64,000 nucleotides of DNA from Agrypnia vestita (lineage: Eukaryota > Arthropoda > Insecta > Trichoptera > Phryganeidae), in contig JADDOH010005031.1 of NCBI GenBank assembly GCA_016648135.1, positions 124,001 through 188,000 of the forward strand, given 5' to 3'. The position numbers and the translations under genes were made by a program. How positions within the stretch are numbered: position 1 is the first letter of the stretch; each line of letters starts with the position of its first letter. The notes beneath the pieces were generated by a model that was not told where the DNA came from, did not search any database, and saw only the letters and a program-made list of their open reading frames with translations. Below, in pieces: positions 12,480 through 24,601 of this stretch.

Positions 12480-13090
12480 TAAAAATAAATTAAATTAAAT
12501 ACTTTATTACCAATGGAAAATCACTAAAAACCAAAATTTTTAGTTTATTTAATTCATTTGAGCGAACCAGAAGTATACTAAAATTACATGCAAGTATAAT
12601 AAATGCAATGCAACTTCCGGTAACTATAATGTTTAATAATAATATACTTTTTTTGCTATGCTATACATGAATACTGGAAAATAATATAACTGAATTAAAA
12701 TTATACAGCGATCAACCACAACAGACCAAACAATTGACTTCTAACAATTTCAAAATAGATGAGACAAAAATGCTGAAACTCAGCCAAATATAAAATGATT
12801 TTGTGTCCTTATTATATTGTTATTATATTTTTATATTGATGTATCCAAAATGTTATCCATAGACCTCTCAGATATCTGTCATATTTAAAAAAAAAAAAAT
12901 ACATACTCAGGTAACTTTGGTTTATCAATTAAACAAAATTAACTTAATTAGCATTATTTACATATTACAATTAAACGAATTAACCTAGTTTATCACCACT
13001 TATTCATTTTTAAATCTTTCCGAAATTTCTTGGTAGTTATCCATTATATTAATACAAAATTTATTTTCTTCACCTACTAGTTTCAGTTGA
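12480..13090. other. No gene recognised
   Basis: AT-rich. 13013-13090 (GTTATCCATTATATTAATA, TTCTTCACCTACTAGTTTCAG) has diverged relatives at 40045-40150 and 43228-43265. The big foldback element that follows therefore seems to have inserted in an older repeat. Confidence 0.4.
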
Positions 13091-14206
13091 TTAAGGCGAT
13101 CGTCTAGCAGAATGAGCAAATTTCACAATTTTTTCTCATATCTTCGCTTGCGTTTTTTATCACATTTTTGTAGGGAAATATCTCATTTTAAAATTTATTC
13201 ATCAGGTTACATATATTTTAAATACGAATATCTTGTTAAAATGTCATAAACTAAATTATATAATTGATCAATAAATTACCAAACCTTCGATGTTTTAAAA
13301 ATGAAGAAAATTGCTCCAATTTGTGGGTCTTTTATGACTGAATGGCGTGTTGAGATGTATTTTTTATTCAATAATATCACAAAGTAAACGATTATCTTAA
13401 ATTTTTTGCAATTATAGCAAAATCTGTTAGTTTGTTTACATGCAATTTATGTTTAAAAAAATACTGTTTTTTTTTAAATATTTTATTTTTTTGTGGGTAT
13501 TTTTCAACTATTTTTACATGGTTGACAACTTTTTTACTTCAATAGTCAAAATAATAGATATTATAATTTTATAATAAAAACAAAAAAAATCAAAATCTTT
13601 GTCGATATTTCTGATTTTAGATATTTAATCAAGATGCAACGTATTTATGACACAATACGCAGTGCCTTGATTAAATAGCTAAAATCTGAAATCGAGAATA
13701 ATTTTTGGATTTTTTTTGTACTAATTTTTAAATAATAATGTCTATTCCTTAAAATTATTTAAAAAAAGTTATAAACTATTTAAAAAGGATTGAAAAAAAA
13801 ACAAACAAAAAATAAAAATAATTTAAAAAACAGTGTTTTTTAAAACATAAATTGCATGTAAACAAACTAACAGATTTTTTTATAATTGTAATAAATTTAA
13901 GATAATCGTTTATTTTGTAATATTATTGAATAAAAAATACATCTCAACACTCCATTCAGTCATAAAAAGCCCACAAAGTGGAGCAATTTTCTTCATTTTT
14001 AAAACATAGAAGGTTTGGTAATTTATTAATCAATTATATAATTTAGTTTGTGACATTTTAATAAGATATTCGTATTTAAAATATATGTAACTTAATTAAT
14101 AAATTTAAAAATGAGATATTTCTCTCCAAAAATGTGATAAAAAACGCAAGCAAAGATATGAGAAAAAATTGTGAAATTTGCTCATTCTGCTAGACGATCG
14201 CCTTAA
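13091..14206. mobile_element. Family C foldback: 1.1-kb near-palindrome with TTAA ends
   Basis: The element reads TTAAGGCGATCGTCTAGCAG at the left and the inverse, ending CGATCGCCTTAA, at the right. Arms of about 540 bp match almost base for base to a centre at 13634-13665. No ORF of note is present. TTAA at both edges suggests a piggyBac-type TTAA target, although it could also be part of the terminus. Fragments with the same CGCCTTAA edge lie at 27615-27715 and 42410-42766, and diverged copies at 26433-26955 and 31090-31500. Confidence 0.85.
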
Positions 14207-16117
14207 GGGCGTCGACAGATTCATTACAATTATTATTAAGATGTGACGAATATTATTTCATTCTCAATCTATGAAATAAAGAAATGTTAAGCAAATGTAT
14301 TTACTATTTTACTGTAATAATAAAAAAATTATACTAGCAACAGATTCGTGAACAGTCAACCAAACAGTATGATGAGTAAATAATTGACTCCACGTAGTTA
14401 AATGACTTATTTGTGAATACAGTACCCATTGGGGACCCATTTAAAAATTTGATTAAAAAATAATATTATCTAGCTTCTATTTGCCAAATAACCTCAATAT
14501 TTTCGTTCGAAAAGAGAAAAAAATTGTCTTTATGTAATTTGATTTTTATTCAAATCACGGAAAACTATTTCCACATAGTTATTGTTTGTAAGTACTAATT
14601 TAATATGCGATTTAAACGTATAAAGGCAAGTTACACAATAATTCATCAAAACTAGCAATTGTCCGACACCGCGTACAGAAATTTTGCAATTCTCATATCT
14701 AAGTATTATTGTTGAAAAGATTAACTGTGATAAGTCGTTACATTTGAACGTGGGACTTTTCTCAAATGGAACAATTAAATTATTTTCCGTCTATCATCAG
14801 CACTTTTTAGTTATTTTGCTCCAAACGGCGTCATTTTGATTCCCAAAACCTTGAGATCTGCCGGTGATAATGATGATTAACAATGAATAAGATTTTATTA
14901 AAAGGATGTAAACCAGTAAGCCTGCACATCCTACTTACATTTATAATTAATTGCCTTGTGTCTGTCCGTTCGTCCGTATCGATAATAAATCAATAACAAT
15001 ATTGCAATAGAATAAACGAAACAAAATTTTCCCGGATTCGCTGTACTAGTACATTACGTAGGGTGTTCAAATATTTTTTCCACCCAAACAAATGAATTGC
15101 GGGAGGCACTCTTTGGCGGGATGTATAGGGGATACTCATGCGCACGCGTGTATTTTTCCTTGTGCCATAAAATATTAGTCGCTTGCAGATATTCTGTGGC
15201 TTGCAGTCTGCCTCTGAGTAAAGAGGTGTAGTTTAGTCCCCATCGGATTGGCAATTGTCGTGTAGTGACAGAATGAATTTTTAACACTTTTTTTGAAGTT
15301 AACTGCTTTTGGCGCATTGTAGCGGAAATGCGTGTAGCGGGAAGCAGCATGTAGCGGAAATGCGAGACCACGAATTTTATTCACTTTAAATTAGTGTCCC
15401 AGAAATATAAATAATGCATGTCAACCATTTTGAATCAACTACCAATCAAGTAGCTCAATTACAAAGCTGACGAATGATCGGTTATTGACTTGAAAATTAG
15501 AACTGTTTATTTTAGGTATGTATTAGGATTTCACGTTGTTTGTAGATGTTTTTGCAAAAACGACGTTATTGTAAGATATTCATTTTCAAAACTAAAAATA
15601 CATTCATTAATTTGAAATTCAATGCGGCTGTCGGAATCAGAATCGTTTAAAGCCGAAAATCGATTTAAAATGAAAGTGAACTTTTTTGGAAATTCACACG
15701 TTTTTTGGTTCATCGAAACATAGGTATGTCTGCGATGCTGCTGCGATAAATGTCTTCTAAGTGACGTCTCACGTCCAGTCGAATTTTATACTTTTTTTTA
15801 GCTATTTTTTAAATTTTTTTTTAGCTATCACAAACCAATTGTTACATTTGTACCACTTCATAAACAAATATCAATAATTTAACTACATCAAAGTGTTATT
15901 AATTTTATTTATCATCTCCCTAGAGAGTATTATTGTATTAATATACATTTTTATCAATACATAATATATATCATCAATTGTCACAATTGCCAAAGAAGTA
16001 TAGCTTCTACTGCGCGTACATGAGTACTCTCTCCTCCATTTTTAACGCTGCAACAGGCCAAGAGGCCAATAATTGAAGTCGTTACATTACAAAATACCAA
16101 AGATTGACTTAATAACA
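14207..16117. other. No gene recognised; short repeat near 15290-15370
   Basis: The right-hand flank of the foldback (14207-14290) resembles 40070-40150. 15290-15370 carries repeated GTAGCGGAAATGCG motifs that recur at 41990-42095. Three minus-strand openings (15054-15371, 15175-15384, 15531-15713) have no recognisable domain; the first two overlap that repeat. Confidence 0.5.
15290..15370. repeat. GTAGCGGAAATGCG repeat, copy 1
   Basis: GTAGCGGAAATGCG occurs twice within 40 bp, preceded by GACGCATT/GGCGCATT-like sequence. The same order of motifs, followed by a CCATTTTGAAT block, recurs at 41990-42110. Confidence 0.6.
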
Positions 16118-16200
16118 TAGATTTATTTTGAACTCACCGGAAATCGAACCCGGAGCACTGGGTGTAAGATACCAGTGTCATGCCTACTGGATTATGAGGG
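16118..16200 (-). mobile_element. tRNA-derived SINE head
   Basis: On the minus strand, CCAGTAGGCATGACACTGG resembles an A box plus the anticodon stem, and CCGGGTTCGATTTCCGG is a good B box with a paired T arm. The ends do not pair into an acceptor stem and there is no CCA-proximal discriminator arrangement, so this is a SINE-type relic and not a tRNA gene. Confidence 0.6.
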
Positions 16201-16204
16201 CCGT

Positions 16205-16830
16205 TTGGGCAACCATTAAATTTTGTCAAAACTTGGAGATACCCAAATGTAAGCCATTTGCAAGATCCAACAGGCTTTTGGGGATGATGCTATGAGCATC
16301 TCACAGATAAAAGCGTGATACAACCATTTCAAAGATGACCCTGGACAGCAAATCGTATCCCAGTAGACCCTCAAGGGGAAACAACAATGTTTTTGACCAA
16401 ATACGGACTTTGATCATGCAGAATCGTCGTACCACAATTTGAGAGCTTACGAAAGAGGTGGGAGTAAGAATTGGATCGGTACATTCAATTTTGACAGATG
16501 AATTTAGGCATGAAGAGATGGTCAGCAAAATTCGTGCCAAGTTGCTAACTATGAATCAGAAGTAACTTCGTATCTGATTCAGGCTTTCAGGCCAAACACA
16601 GCTGGTTTGTCAGGCTCCCTACTCTCCCGACATGGCTTGATGTGATTTTCGCCATTTTCCCTCATTAAAATGCTGCTGAATGGGAAATAATTAGAAAGAA
16701 GAGAATACATTTTTCGGAACGCGACGGCCCAGCTGGACGCCATTTCAAAAGATGCGTTCAGAAGTGTTTCCAGCAATGGGAGAAATTTGTGCATTTAGTA
16801 GAAGGGGACAAATTTGAAGGATATTAGAGT
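16205..16830 (+). pseudogene. SETMAR-type mariner transposase relic
   Basis: Across all three plus-strand frames the pieces line up in order with a mariner transposase. An N-terminal HTH region reads QQAFGDDAMSISQIKA, then FKDDPG (16255-16350). The second HTH reads ELTKEVGVRIGSVHSILTDE (about 16440-16505). The C-terminal end reads ATAQLDAISKDAF, then CFQQWEKFV, then EGDKFEGY (16725-16828). The middle, with most of the catalytic domain, is deleted, and there are stops and several frameshifts. It differs from the two intact-length mariners in this window. Openings on the opposite strand here are shadows. Confidence 0.8.
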
Positions 16831-16888
16831 ATGTATAGTGTATATGAATAGATCCCTTTATGCCGGATAACGGTTCCATATTTTTTTT

Positions 16889-17209
16889 ACTCCCTTTCTT
16901 TTAACTCGTAGCGTCTGCTTACTTGCTTGCTGTCTGACGAAAAAACTTTGTATCGATTTTTATAACCCTTTTCCCGTGATCGAATCGAGCTGAAACTTTG
17001 CAGGCAGACTCGTGGCGATGATAAAAATGATTTATCAAATTTTCGTTAAAAAATTAATAATTATAGTATAATTTTGGATTTTTCGAACTTTTTCACACTC
17101 CCTTTCGTAGCGTCGCCCGACTTGAGTTCAACGCGTAGAGTGAGCGCCAAACCTGTTGTAAACTAAGAAATGAGAAAGGGAGTATAATTAAAACATTTTT
17201 ATGGGTTAG
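16889..17209 (+). mobile_element. Family A element, copy 1 (short form)
   Basis: It starts TACTCCCTTTCTTTTAACTC and ends GAAAGGGAGTATAATTAAAA through TTTTTATGGGTTA. Inside it shares the block from AACTCGTAGCGTCTGCTT to GATCGAATCGAGCTGAAAC with six other copies. ACTCCCTTTCTTT and its inverse form terminal inverted repeats. Non-coding; probably a non-autonomous DNA transposon. Confidence 0.75.
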
Positions 17210-17425
17210 TTTTAACACAATAATAAAGTTGATAGCTTTTTGAAAATGAAATGATAGATGTAGACACACATAAATAATAAAAACATGCAACCCGAAATAT
17301 CGAACACCAGAGTAGTAATCTAATATCTGAAGTGGTATACCTTTTCCGAAATTAAAGTTATTCAACCTATCCCATTTCTGGTTAGGTTTTCTTGTACCAG
17401 ACTTTAAATATTGCGCAAGGCTTTT

Positions 17426-17813
17426 TCTATACTAATATATAAAGAGGTAAAGTTTGGATGTAGGAAGTAATCTCCGAGACTACTCATCCGATTTCAAAAA
17501 TTCTTTCACCAATTTTTAGAATGAATTTCCAGGGTGTACATGGACTATATATTATCCAGTAAAAAAAATGCGGTGACCTGTTTTACAACTCAAGTCGACG
17601 AAAAAATGGTCAAGCGATGTGTTTTTTACGAACGCTGCCTTAACGGTAAGAGATATTTAAATACTTTCTATAGAAAAGTTGTAGAACTCAAAAAGTTATA
17701 TCAAAAAGTCTCAGACGACATATATCTATATGTTAAGTTTAATACACAAATTTATTGAATATGACCAAAAGTTACTAAAAATCTACGCGTGCGAAGCCGC
17801 GCGGATAAGCTAG
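17426..17813 (+). mobile_element. Lep1-like Helitron, copy 2
   Basis: Same start (TCTATACTAATAT) and end (GCGTGCGAAGCCGCGCGG, then GATAAGCTAG) as the copy at 2862, with matching blocks throughout. The 74-codon opening at 17534-17758 lies within it and is also broken in the other copies. Confidence 0.78.
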
Positions 17814-18229
17814 TTTTATATAAAAATAAATATGATGTATACTTATATTAAAAACGGAAGTATAGCTATTAATAAAAACAAATATTCGGGAGTTAAATAA
17901 CTGACAAGGAATAATTGTGAAAACAAATTTAAAAGGTAATTATTTATAAAAATGATTTGATTTGCAATATTTAATTTACTATCAACGCTTTCTATAATTT
18001 CTAAAATTTCTCATTTATCTAAATGTTATTCGATGTTCTTTGTACGTATGTAGAATTTCTAAACCCTCGTTAAAATCAAAATAATGGTTTGTTTCCAAAA
18101 GGGTTTCCAAAAGTGAATTCGGAATTGTTATTGCTATTTAAATATCTAAATTGTTCCTTTTTCTTTAATTTTTTACAAATACATTTTTTTTACAAAATAA
18201 AGCTAGTTACATATGTTGGATTTTTCTCT
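17814..18229. other. No gene recognised
   Basis: AT-rich spacer between the Helitron and the 3' end of a minus-strand LINE. Confidence 0.5.
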
Positions 18230-18485
18230 TCCACATGAGTGACATAGACTCGTGTGTAGAAGAGGAGTATCTTTACATTTTACATTTACAGATAATAAAA
18301 CGATAAAATGTACATATTCATCATTTTATATGAATAGACAATTTAGTTACAATTAGTAAATAATATGTACATATATATAATAATAAGTAAGCAAAAAATA
18401 AAGTAATAAGTAAGTATAATAAGTAAGTAATATATAATATTAAGTAAGTAATAGGTACATATATAATAAAATAAAAATTTAATTA
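18230..18485 (-). mobile_element. Putative LINE 3' untranslated region
   Basis: Downstream (minus strand) of the reverse-transcriptase relic, this AT-rich stretch contains many GTAAGTAATA and TATATGTAC units. It is probably the decayed 3' UTR and tail. The exact end is uncertain. Confidence 0.45.
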
Positions 18486-18487
18486 TT

Positions 18488-19080
18488 TATGAAGGTATTT
18501 TTTCACGTTTTTTTAAATGCCTCATAATTATCCTCAGTCCTCAATTCAACAGGCAATTCATTGAACCATTTCACACCTCTGAATGTGTAGTGATGCTGAG
18601 CAGTTGTGGTATGTATCATGGGATATGTAATTTACCAAGTGTTACATTTCTGCTACTTGACACTCTTTGGGTCAGCTCGTTATCACTATGAAAACCTTCA
18701 TATAGGTGAAATATGCAATTTTGCTTGTAGATATTTTCTAAAGTGGGGACTTGTAATTTATTAAAGAGGTCTATTGTCGGATAATCGTTGGGTTTTTTAA
18801 GAATTATCTTTATAATCAATTTCTGGGCAACTTCTAAAGATTTTAATGTAGTTTTGAATGCACTACCCCATGAAATAATACCATATTTTAAAACTGACTG
18901 GACTAGAGCGTAATATAGTGTCTTTAAAAATGTTATTCCTAAGATATTTCTCATTTTAATAAAGTCATATGTAAGTTTTCTTATTCTTTCTACAGTTTTG
19001 TCAATTTGTAATTTCCATTTAATATTAGAGTCAACTATTATTCCTAAGTATTTTATACTATTTTTTGAGCTTAATACTGA
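18488..19080 (-). pseudogene. Non-LTR retrotransposon reverse transcriptase, C-terminal part
   Basis: The minus strand encodes the end of a jockey/CR1-like reverse-transcriptase ORF. Approximately 19070-18955 reads KYLGIIVDSNIKWKLQID. The longest open stretch (18954-18616) continues LKTLYYALVQSVLKYGIISW, the thumb motif of these proteins, then EVAQKL and LQVPTLENIYK. A shifted frame then gives FRGVKWFNELPVELRTEDN before the terminal FKKT. These are the standard closing blocks of LINE ORF2. The 5' part (endonuclease and most RT motifs) is missing, as expected from 5' truncation. Frame breaks show it is dead. Confidence 0.85.
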
Positions 19081-22000
19081 ACATATCTCTCTTCATATTC
19101 TGAACATTCTCATATCAAAATATCTACATGTTTTACTTATTTAGACGTTTGATTTAATGCATAATAACCTAATTTATTATTTATATAGAAATCTGGTTGT
19201 AAAGAAATTGGGATATTTTCAATAATTGTGTTTGATATTGATTACTTAGAAATACAATATTTCTCCAATGTTTTCAATATCAACTATTGTGGGTAAACAA
19301 ATGATCTAAAAAGCGTTTTCGTATACTTTCTATTTAATGTATTAACTATAAATGTAATATTATAATCATTATTAATTGCGATTTGTTTGATAACATTTAA
19401 TTCAATGCTGAATTTATTTGCAGATAAGGAAACATGACCTAATCTATTAAGGGACCATTGTTGGACCGAAACATGTTGATCATTTAATATACGGTGGTTT
19501 TAAACAAGGCGTTTTCTCTTTATTAATAATAAAATAATAAATTTCACTATAAATATGATGTTATTTTTCCTTCTTCATTGGTGGGTTACTTTATTTTAAT
19601 CTGTTAATGTATGCTAAAAACCGTGCACTATCTTAATTCTTACGAAATGTGTCCGGAACACAGAACATTGAAATGATTTATTACAATATGGTCTAGTAAG
19701 TAAACTTAAACGAATGCATGAGAAGCCATTTTTCACGTTTCACATTTTTTTATTCCCTTAAAATTTTTAAAAACTAAGATAATTAATCATATCACGAGTT
19801 AAACTAAAAAAATAACGATCTTAAAAAATTCAGAATAAGTTCAACTACATAGGTACAGGAGCTATTAACCGTTTATCGCACAGCCAAATATCGCACTTTG
19901 TAAGTTTGAATTTCAGTTTTAAATTAATTAGTTTTTTATTAGTGGTGAGTAACAAAAATATCGGAATCTCACTTTAATAATCAAAAAAATTTTTTAACGT
20001 TAACACACCTTACAATATGAATGAACTCATCTTTTCGGTTGATACAAGTGACATATGAATTCGAATTGCTGAAATTCTGTTCAATCCGCTACGTTTTTTT
20101 TTTCAAAATACTAATTGAATTTTAACTTTTACATCAAGTATAATTATCGCGAAATAGCAAGATATTTGTGTTAGCGTACACAGTGCCATTTGGCAGAATT
20201 AGCTGCGGAAATTTTTGCATACAGAATTATGTATTTTGATATCGTAAGTGTTATGTGAACAAAACATTTCACTTTTAAGTTTACATGGATATGCGTACAC
20301 GAGTGAAATTTTTGTCTACGAATTCACTTAAAAGACAGTGCAGAGTTATTGCGGACCAAGCTATCATTTGTTGTGTATTGTACTTTTTACGTAGAACAGA
20401 ATGACCATATTTTAGAATACGTGTTTTGTAGGTACTACAATAGGATAGGTTCAAAATAAAATTTTAAAATAGGTAAGTACTGTAAGAAAAATATGTTTAT
20501 ATGAAAGGACGTTTATATGAAAAGAATCCTCACAAAATAAATGACAAAATGAGTCGTTAATATTTTGAAGGTATACAATGATGTTAACTTATTGTGTATA
20601 CAATCCATTGTATATACTCTAAGGATGTTAATGAATGACGTGGTGTTTTTGTTTCTCGAAATTTGATATCATTTAAATGTTTAAATTTATCAATTAAAAC
20701 ACCTTCACCATTGTCAGCTTTCGCCGGATGGATGCCTCTGCCGTTCTTTTCAGTTTTCCATCAATTTTTGCCACGTCATTCCTACTGCTCATTTTATGAT
20801 TGCATCATTTCATTAACAGAATTTGTTCATCCAGCGAGCATGTGCGTCATATTACGATCACTTTAATAACACTGATTAATTGTTTAATATTAACTCCCAA
20901 CATTTAAAAATCGTACATGAATCTATATCACACGTTTCCGTGTCTTCTCCGGATAGACTCTGACCGATCATCTACATATACGAACTGTACTCAAACACAT
21001 TACTTAATGCACATTGCACCCACCCCACCATACTCCATCAACCTCAATACCAGCTACTTCACCCTTCTTCCTCTCACTTCCTTTTATATCTTTCTGTTTT
21101 GATATAGTTTGTTTTTTCCTGTTTCTGGTTTATTTAGTATTTTGGATGTTTTATATTTTAAACTTATATGTAAGTGTATTTTTACCTTCTACAACTTTAT
21201 TTAATTTCATGTTTTTCTTTATTTTGGTTCATTTTGTCAAGTTTTCTTTTTACTTTGTACTATTTCGGATTAATTAATTTTATTATGCTTATTTAATTCA
21301 ATTATATTAAAGCCAAAATGCAGTTGATAGACTCATTATCTGCGCGCGTCTACTAACTGACATATATGTTTGTATGTATTCCAACTGTCAATTTTCTTCA
21401 ATAATCATCTGCTAATAAAGTGTCATTGTGAGGATAGAACGCCACCTCCCGTTCCTGCTGCCTTCAACACTTATCTCACATATTTTCATTGCTATCCTTT
21501 CCTTCTTCGTATTCGTAATTCGTGTGTTCCACATGACAAACCGTCTTAGTGATCCTTTCTTTATTCTCCCTATCCTCTATGCTACAGCCGGAATTATATC
21601 CACTTCTAATTTATTAATTCCTCACGAATAAAGATTTTCTACACATGTGTCTAATCGTCCACATTTCCGTATTATTATTATGCTTTCTAAACGACAAGCT
21701 ACCAAAGAAAAAAAATATGATCCGATGGTTGAAACAAGAATAAAGGTGTGTAAAATCACGGTTGAGGCAATGTCGAAGAACAGAAAATGTAAAAAAAATT
21801 CAACAGCATTGTTGCGAAAATCAAAAAAATAAGAATTTACAAATAACTAAACATTGGTTGAGTTGTTTCAACAGTGAAGCAAGTTCATAGAAATAAACTA
21901 GCGACGACGGCGACTATAATGCGTAGCGAAATTTAAGCGGCCAGCGGAATAAATAAGGAGAGTACCTACCGGATGTTCGACAGCAATCAGTGTGATAAAG

Positions 22001-22394
22001 TGTCCACTGACGAGCGAGCTATTTCTTGCTCATAAACGGCTTTGGGTATATTGTAGGTCCCTTTTCACTGACGTGCGAATATTCTATAAGACCAGTATAA
22101 AGCGTTCTACATACGGAATTAGTACAATTTAAAGAACAGAGCTTCAATTTAAATTTGTATGCAGTAACCATGTATAAAATAAAACATTAATTAATTGAAA
22201 GCGCTTCGTTTGTGTCTCTCCTCCGCGATCCCGCGACGACATGTATTTTCAAAAAATCTGCTGCACCAGTAGTGTAATTTGTTCTGCCTGTTTTACTAGC
22301 ATACACACGAACACGCGACATCGCACACTGAACACCGAATTCTCTTGGTGGGGTGAGAATCTTCCTTCCCGATTTGGGAATTTTCTGACTACCA
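19081..22394. other. 3.3 kb with no recognisable gene
   Basis: AT-rich. It contains a degenerate hammerhead-like motif at about 19445-19480 (listed separately) and a pyrimidine-rich tract at 20680-21300 with several chance openings (20663, 20917, 21014, 21428). It also has a G+C-richer patch at 21895-22080 without reading frame. None of these openings contains a domain I recognise. Confidence 0.5.
19440..19482 (+). other. Degenerate hammerhead-like sequence
   Basis: TTGGACCGAAACATGTTGAT matches the GAAAC-ATGTTGAT 3' half of the better motif at 30758-30795. The upstream CTATTAAGGGACCA is a possible decayed CTGATGA plus stem II. The stem does not pair well, so this is a relic at best. Confidence 0.3.
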
Positions 22395-22655
22395 AAGCGG
22401 TACACCATCAACAAACCCGCTAAAGTATTATGGACTGTCCGAGACTCTGCTGCATGCAAGAAGATTGGAAATACGAGACTGTGAGAAACCCCATAATTTT
22501 GGTTGCTTATTTGATGTCTTTGTATTTGCATATTCTCGTTTGCTGGTTCGCAGCAACTTGAGCTAGTTGGATTCCTTTTGGATTTTCCAGGCTGCAGCTT
22601 GCAACGTTCGTGATCAGTTTGCCTAAATAAATTGCATCTCAAACTACTGCACATC
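22395..22655 (-). pseudogene. RTE-like reverse transcriptase relic
   Basis: Within a 155-codon minus-strand opening (22187-22654), residues of about 20-85 match the region of RTE-type LINE proteins around the (L/V)VFPI(L/F)LYAAESWT motif. Here it reads SLVFPIFLHAAESRTV, preceded by QISNQNYGV. The rest of the opening shows no similarity I can recognise. Presumably a short, old fragment. Confidence 0.6.
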
Positions 22656-24138
22656 GTCGCATTTTAATAAATTTGTGCTCACACACTAGGATGACCTAAA
22701 CTCAATATTTTTGTATTAAAGAACACATTCTTATTTCAGAACAAAGTTCTGTGAATTTTAAAGTCAGATCCAAACATTTTTTCATTGATTTGATTTTTCT
22801 GTATATCTTTCTAATTCATTAATAAATATTGTTTCAATATTTTTGTTTCATAATTGTTATCTTTTATTGAAAAATTTAACTGCCTCACATATTTTATCAC
22901 GGGTCGTGGATGTGTAAGGCGAACGATAACACTAGAAGTCAATTGACGATTTATTAATTATTTTAATAAATTCATAAAGTCACTGGACACGATTTAATTT
23001 AAACACTGTTCTTCAATTCACACTAATTCGCAAACAATCACTCATCTGTAAGACACTTTACTATCGCTTGCTAGAATATTCTGTTTAATTCTCCACGTGA
23101 ATACTTCGCCCGATATCTGTCACTTCAACTAATCTGGCGTTGGTAATACAGCGGTTGGTTTTATCGCTGGTTATGTCGCGCCGGTTAAACGTATTGGTTC
23201 TTCTTTTTATACGAAACACATTGATTATTAGAACCTTCGAAATTATTCTATACATTTCTAGTACTTGTGTGAAAGTTACCGTCGCTTCTAGACAGTTTCA
23301 GACGTCTCCCGAATGTTGCAAATAATTTCAGAGTATCTATAGTTTTGTTGTGCGTAATTTCTTGGAGTTCTATCATGTTACAATACATTAAATTAAAATA
23401 ATTTAATTTAATAATTTATCCTAGTAATAAATATTATAATATAAACATCTGAGGAAAAATCTGCAAATCTGAGTGTTGAACAATATGAACGTTTTAATTT
23501 ACGAAATGCGCCATTAATAAATATAAACTTTTGTAACATCCACTTGAAAGGACTCCCCTTATTAATTTGTAAACCTAATGAATTGGACGGTATTCCCATT
23601 TCTGGAAGCAGGCCTGCAAATAATTTTACCTACCTGTTAGAATGCGACCACTATAAATTGGCGTGCGAGGGAGGGCGTCCCTGTCGCGTAACAGAAGTTG
23701 CCAGGGTGTAAATTTATTACACAATACATAATGTACAGAATGTCCGGTGACCGGTGTCGTAGCCTTTAACAGAAATTTGATCGGGCAGCACTCAAGAAAC
23801 CAAGCCGTAATGGCGGCCGTTCTATCTGTCAAACTGTCAAACGGTAATATCGGTCCATTATTTGCTTTTTCAGCTTCGCAAAACTTTAATACTTCATTGG
23901 CAATTGTTCTTGCACCATCCCGGACTGTTTAGGATGTTTTGGACATAATAATTCAGTGTATATTGGTAATGAAGATGTCACAGCACCCGAACAAATACAA
24001 AATTGTACTAAATGACAGGGCGAGGGGTTACCGCCGGGTGCGGGCGGGGCGGGTTTAGGTTCCATTTCGCCGCACGCCACGTTATTGTGGCCAAGCATTA
24101 TAACATACTTAATATGAACACCTGTCTCAAATTATGTT
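22656..24138. other. No gene recognised; GC-rich patch at 23620-24080
   Basis: The first kilobase is AT-rich. 23620-24080 has higher G+C (GGGGTTACCGCCGGGTGCGGG and similar). Four short openings lie on both strands (23626-23832, 23747-23932, 23886-24098, 23408-23599), none with a domain. It could be an old element or regulatory DNA; I cannot decide. Confidence 0.4.
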
Positions 24139-24312
24139 ATGTAGGGTGTCTGTAGATAGTAGCAAAAACTTCTGAGAATCAATCAATTTTGAATAGAAAA
24201 TATACGTTACACTCTCGGTGTAATGATAACAGTTGAGGAGTAAGCGAAATCAAAGTTTGCATTTTTTAAATATTTCTGTCTTATCTTTTGTAAAACGTTG
24301 GACTTAAGTTAT
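24139..24312. mobile_element. Family I foldback, half copy
   Basis: GGTGTCTGTAGATAGTAGCA, then TTTTGAATAGAAAATAT and TGCATTTTTT, then TTTTGTAAAACGTTGGA, correspond in order to the left arm of the copies at 28389 and 33765. The right arm is replaced by an unrelated Helitron-like end. Confidence 0.6.
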
Positions 24313-24334
24313 CAAGAAATTAATTTATATCGAC

Positions 24335-24375
24335 CTAGCGGTCCGTACCCAGCATTGCTCGGGTTAAAGATTTAG
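24335..24375 (-). mobile_element. Helitron-like 3' terminus
   Basis: Minus strand AACCCGAGCAATGCTGGGTA makes a short hairpin, then CGGACCGCTAG ends in CTAG. It is the counterpart of 60915-60945 on the plus strand. Only the terminus is certain. Confidence 0.55.
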
Positions 24376-24601
24376 TTAAAAATAAGTTTGTGAGGGTTAT
24401 GGCGTCTTTTTTGCAAAGCTCTAAATAGTAATAATGTTTCAACAAAATCAATTTTGATGACACATGTCAAATATCACGAGATTTTCGATTGAAACTAATT
24501 AACTATAATCCAAGTTGTTATAATCGGCCCACTCAACCGACTCTTTGAGCTCGAAATAAATACGCATATTACTTCAAAAATGTGTTCATTTCGGGAATTA
24601 T
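24376..24601. other. No gene recognised
   Basis: Spacer, presumably internal to the Helitron-like copy whose terminus is at 24335. Confidence 0.4.

Noticed and set aside
16118..16200. Possible tRNA gene (also 26018, 44985, 51078, 61437)
   Set aside because: A and B boxes are present but acceptor stems do not pair, and several share a non-tRNA body and tail with other copies, so they are SINE heads.
20663..21631. Cluster of plus-strand openings with many Phe, Leu and Ser
   Set aside because: They come from a pyrimidine-rich tract; codons reflect base composition, and no domain or splice structure is visible.
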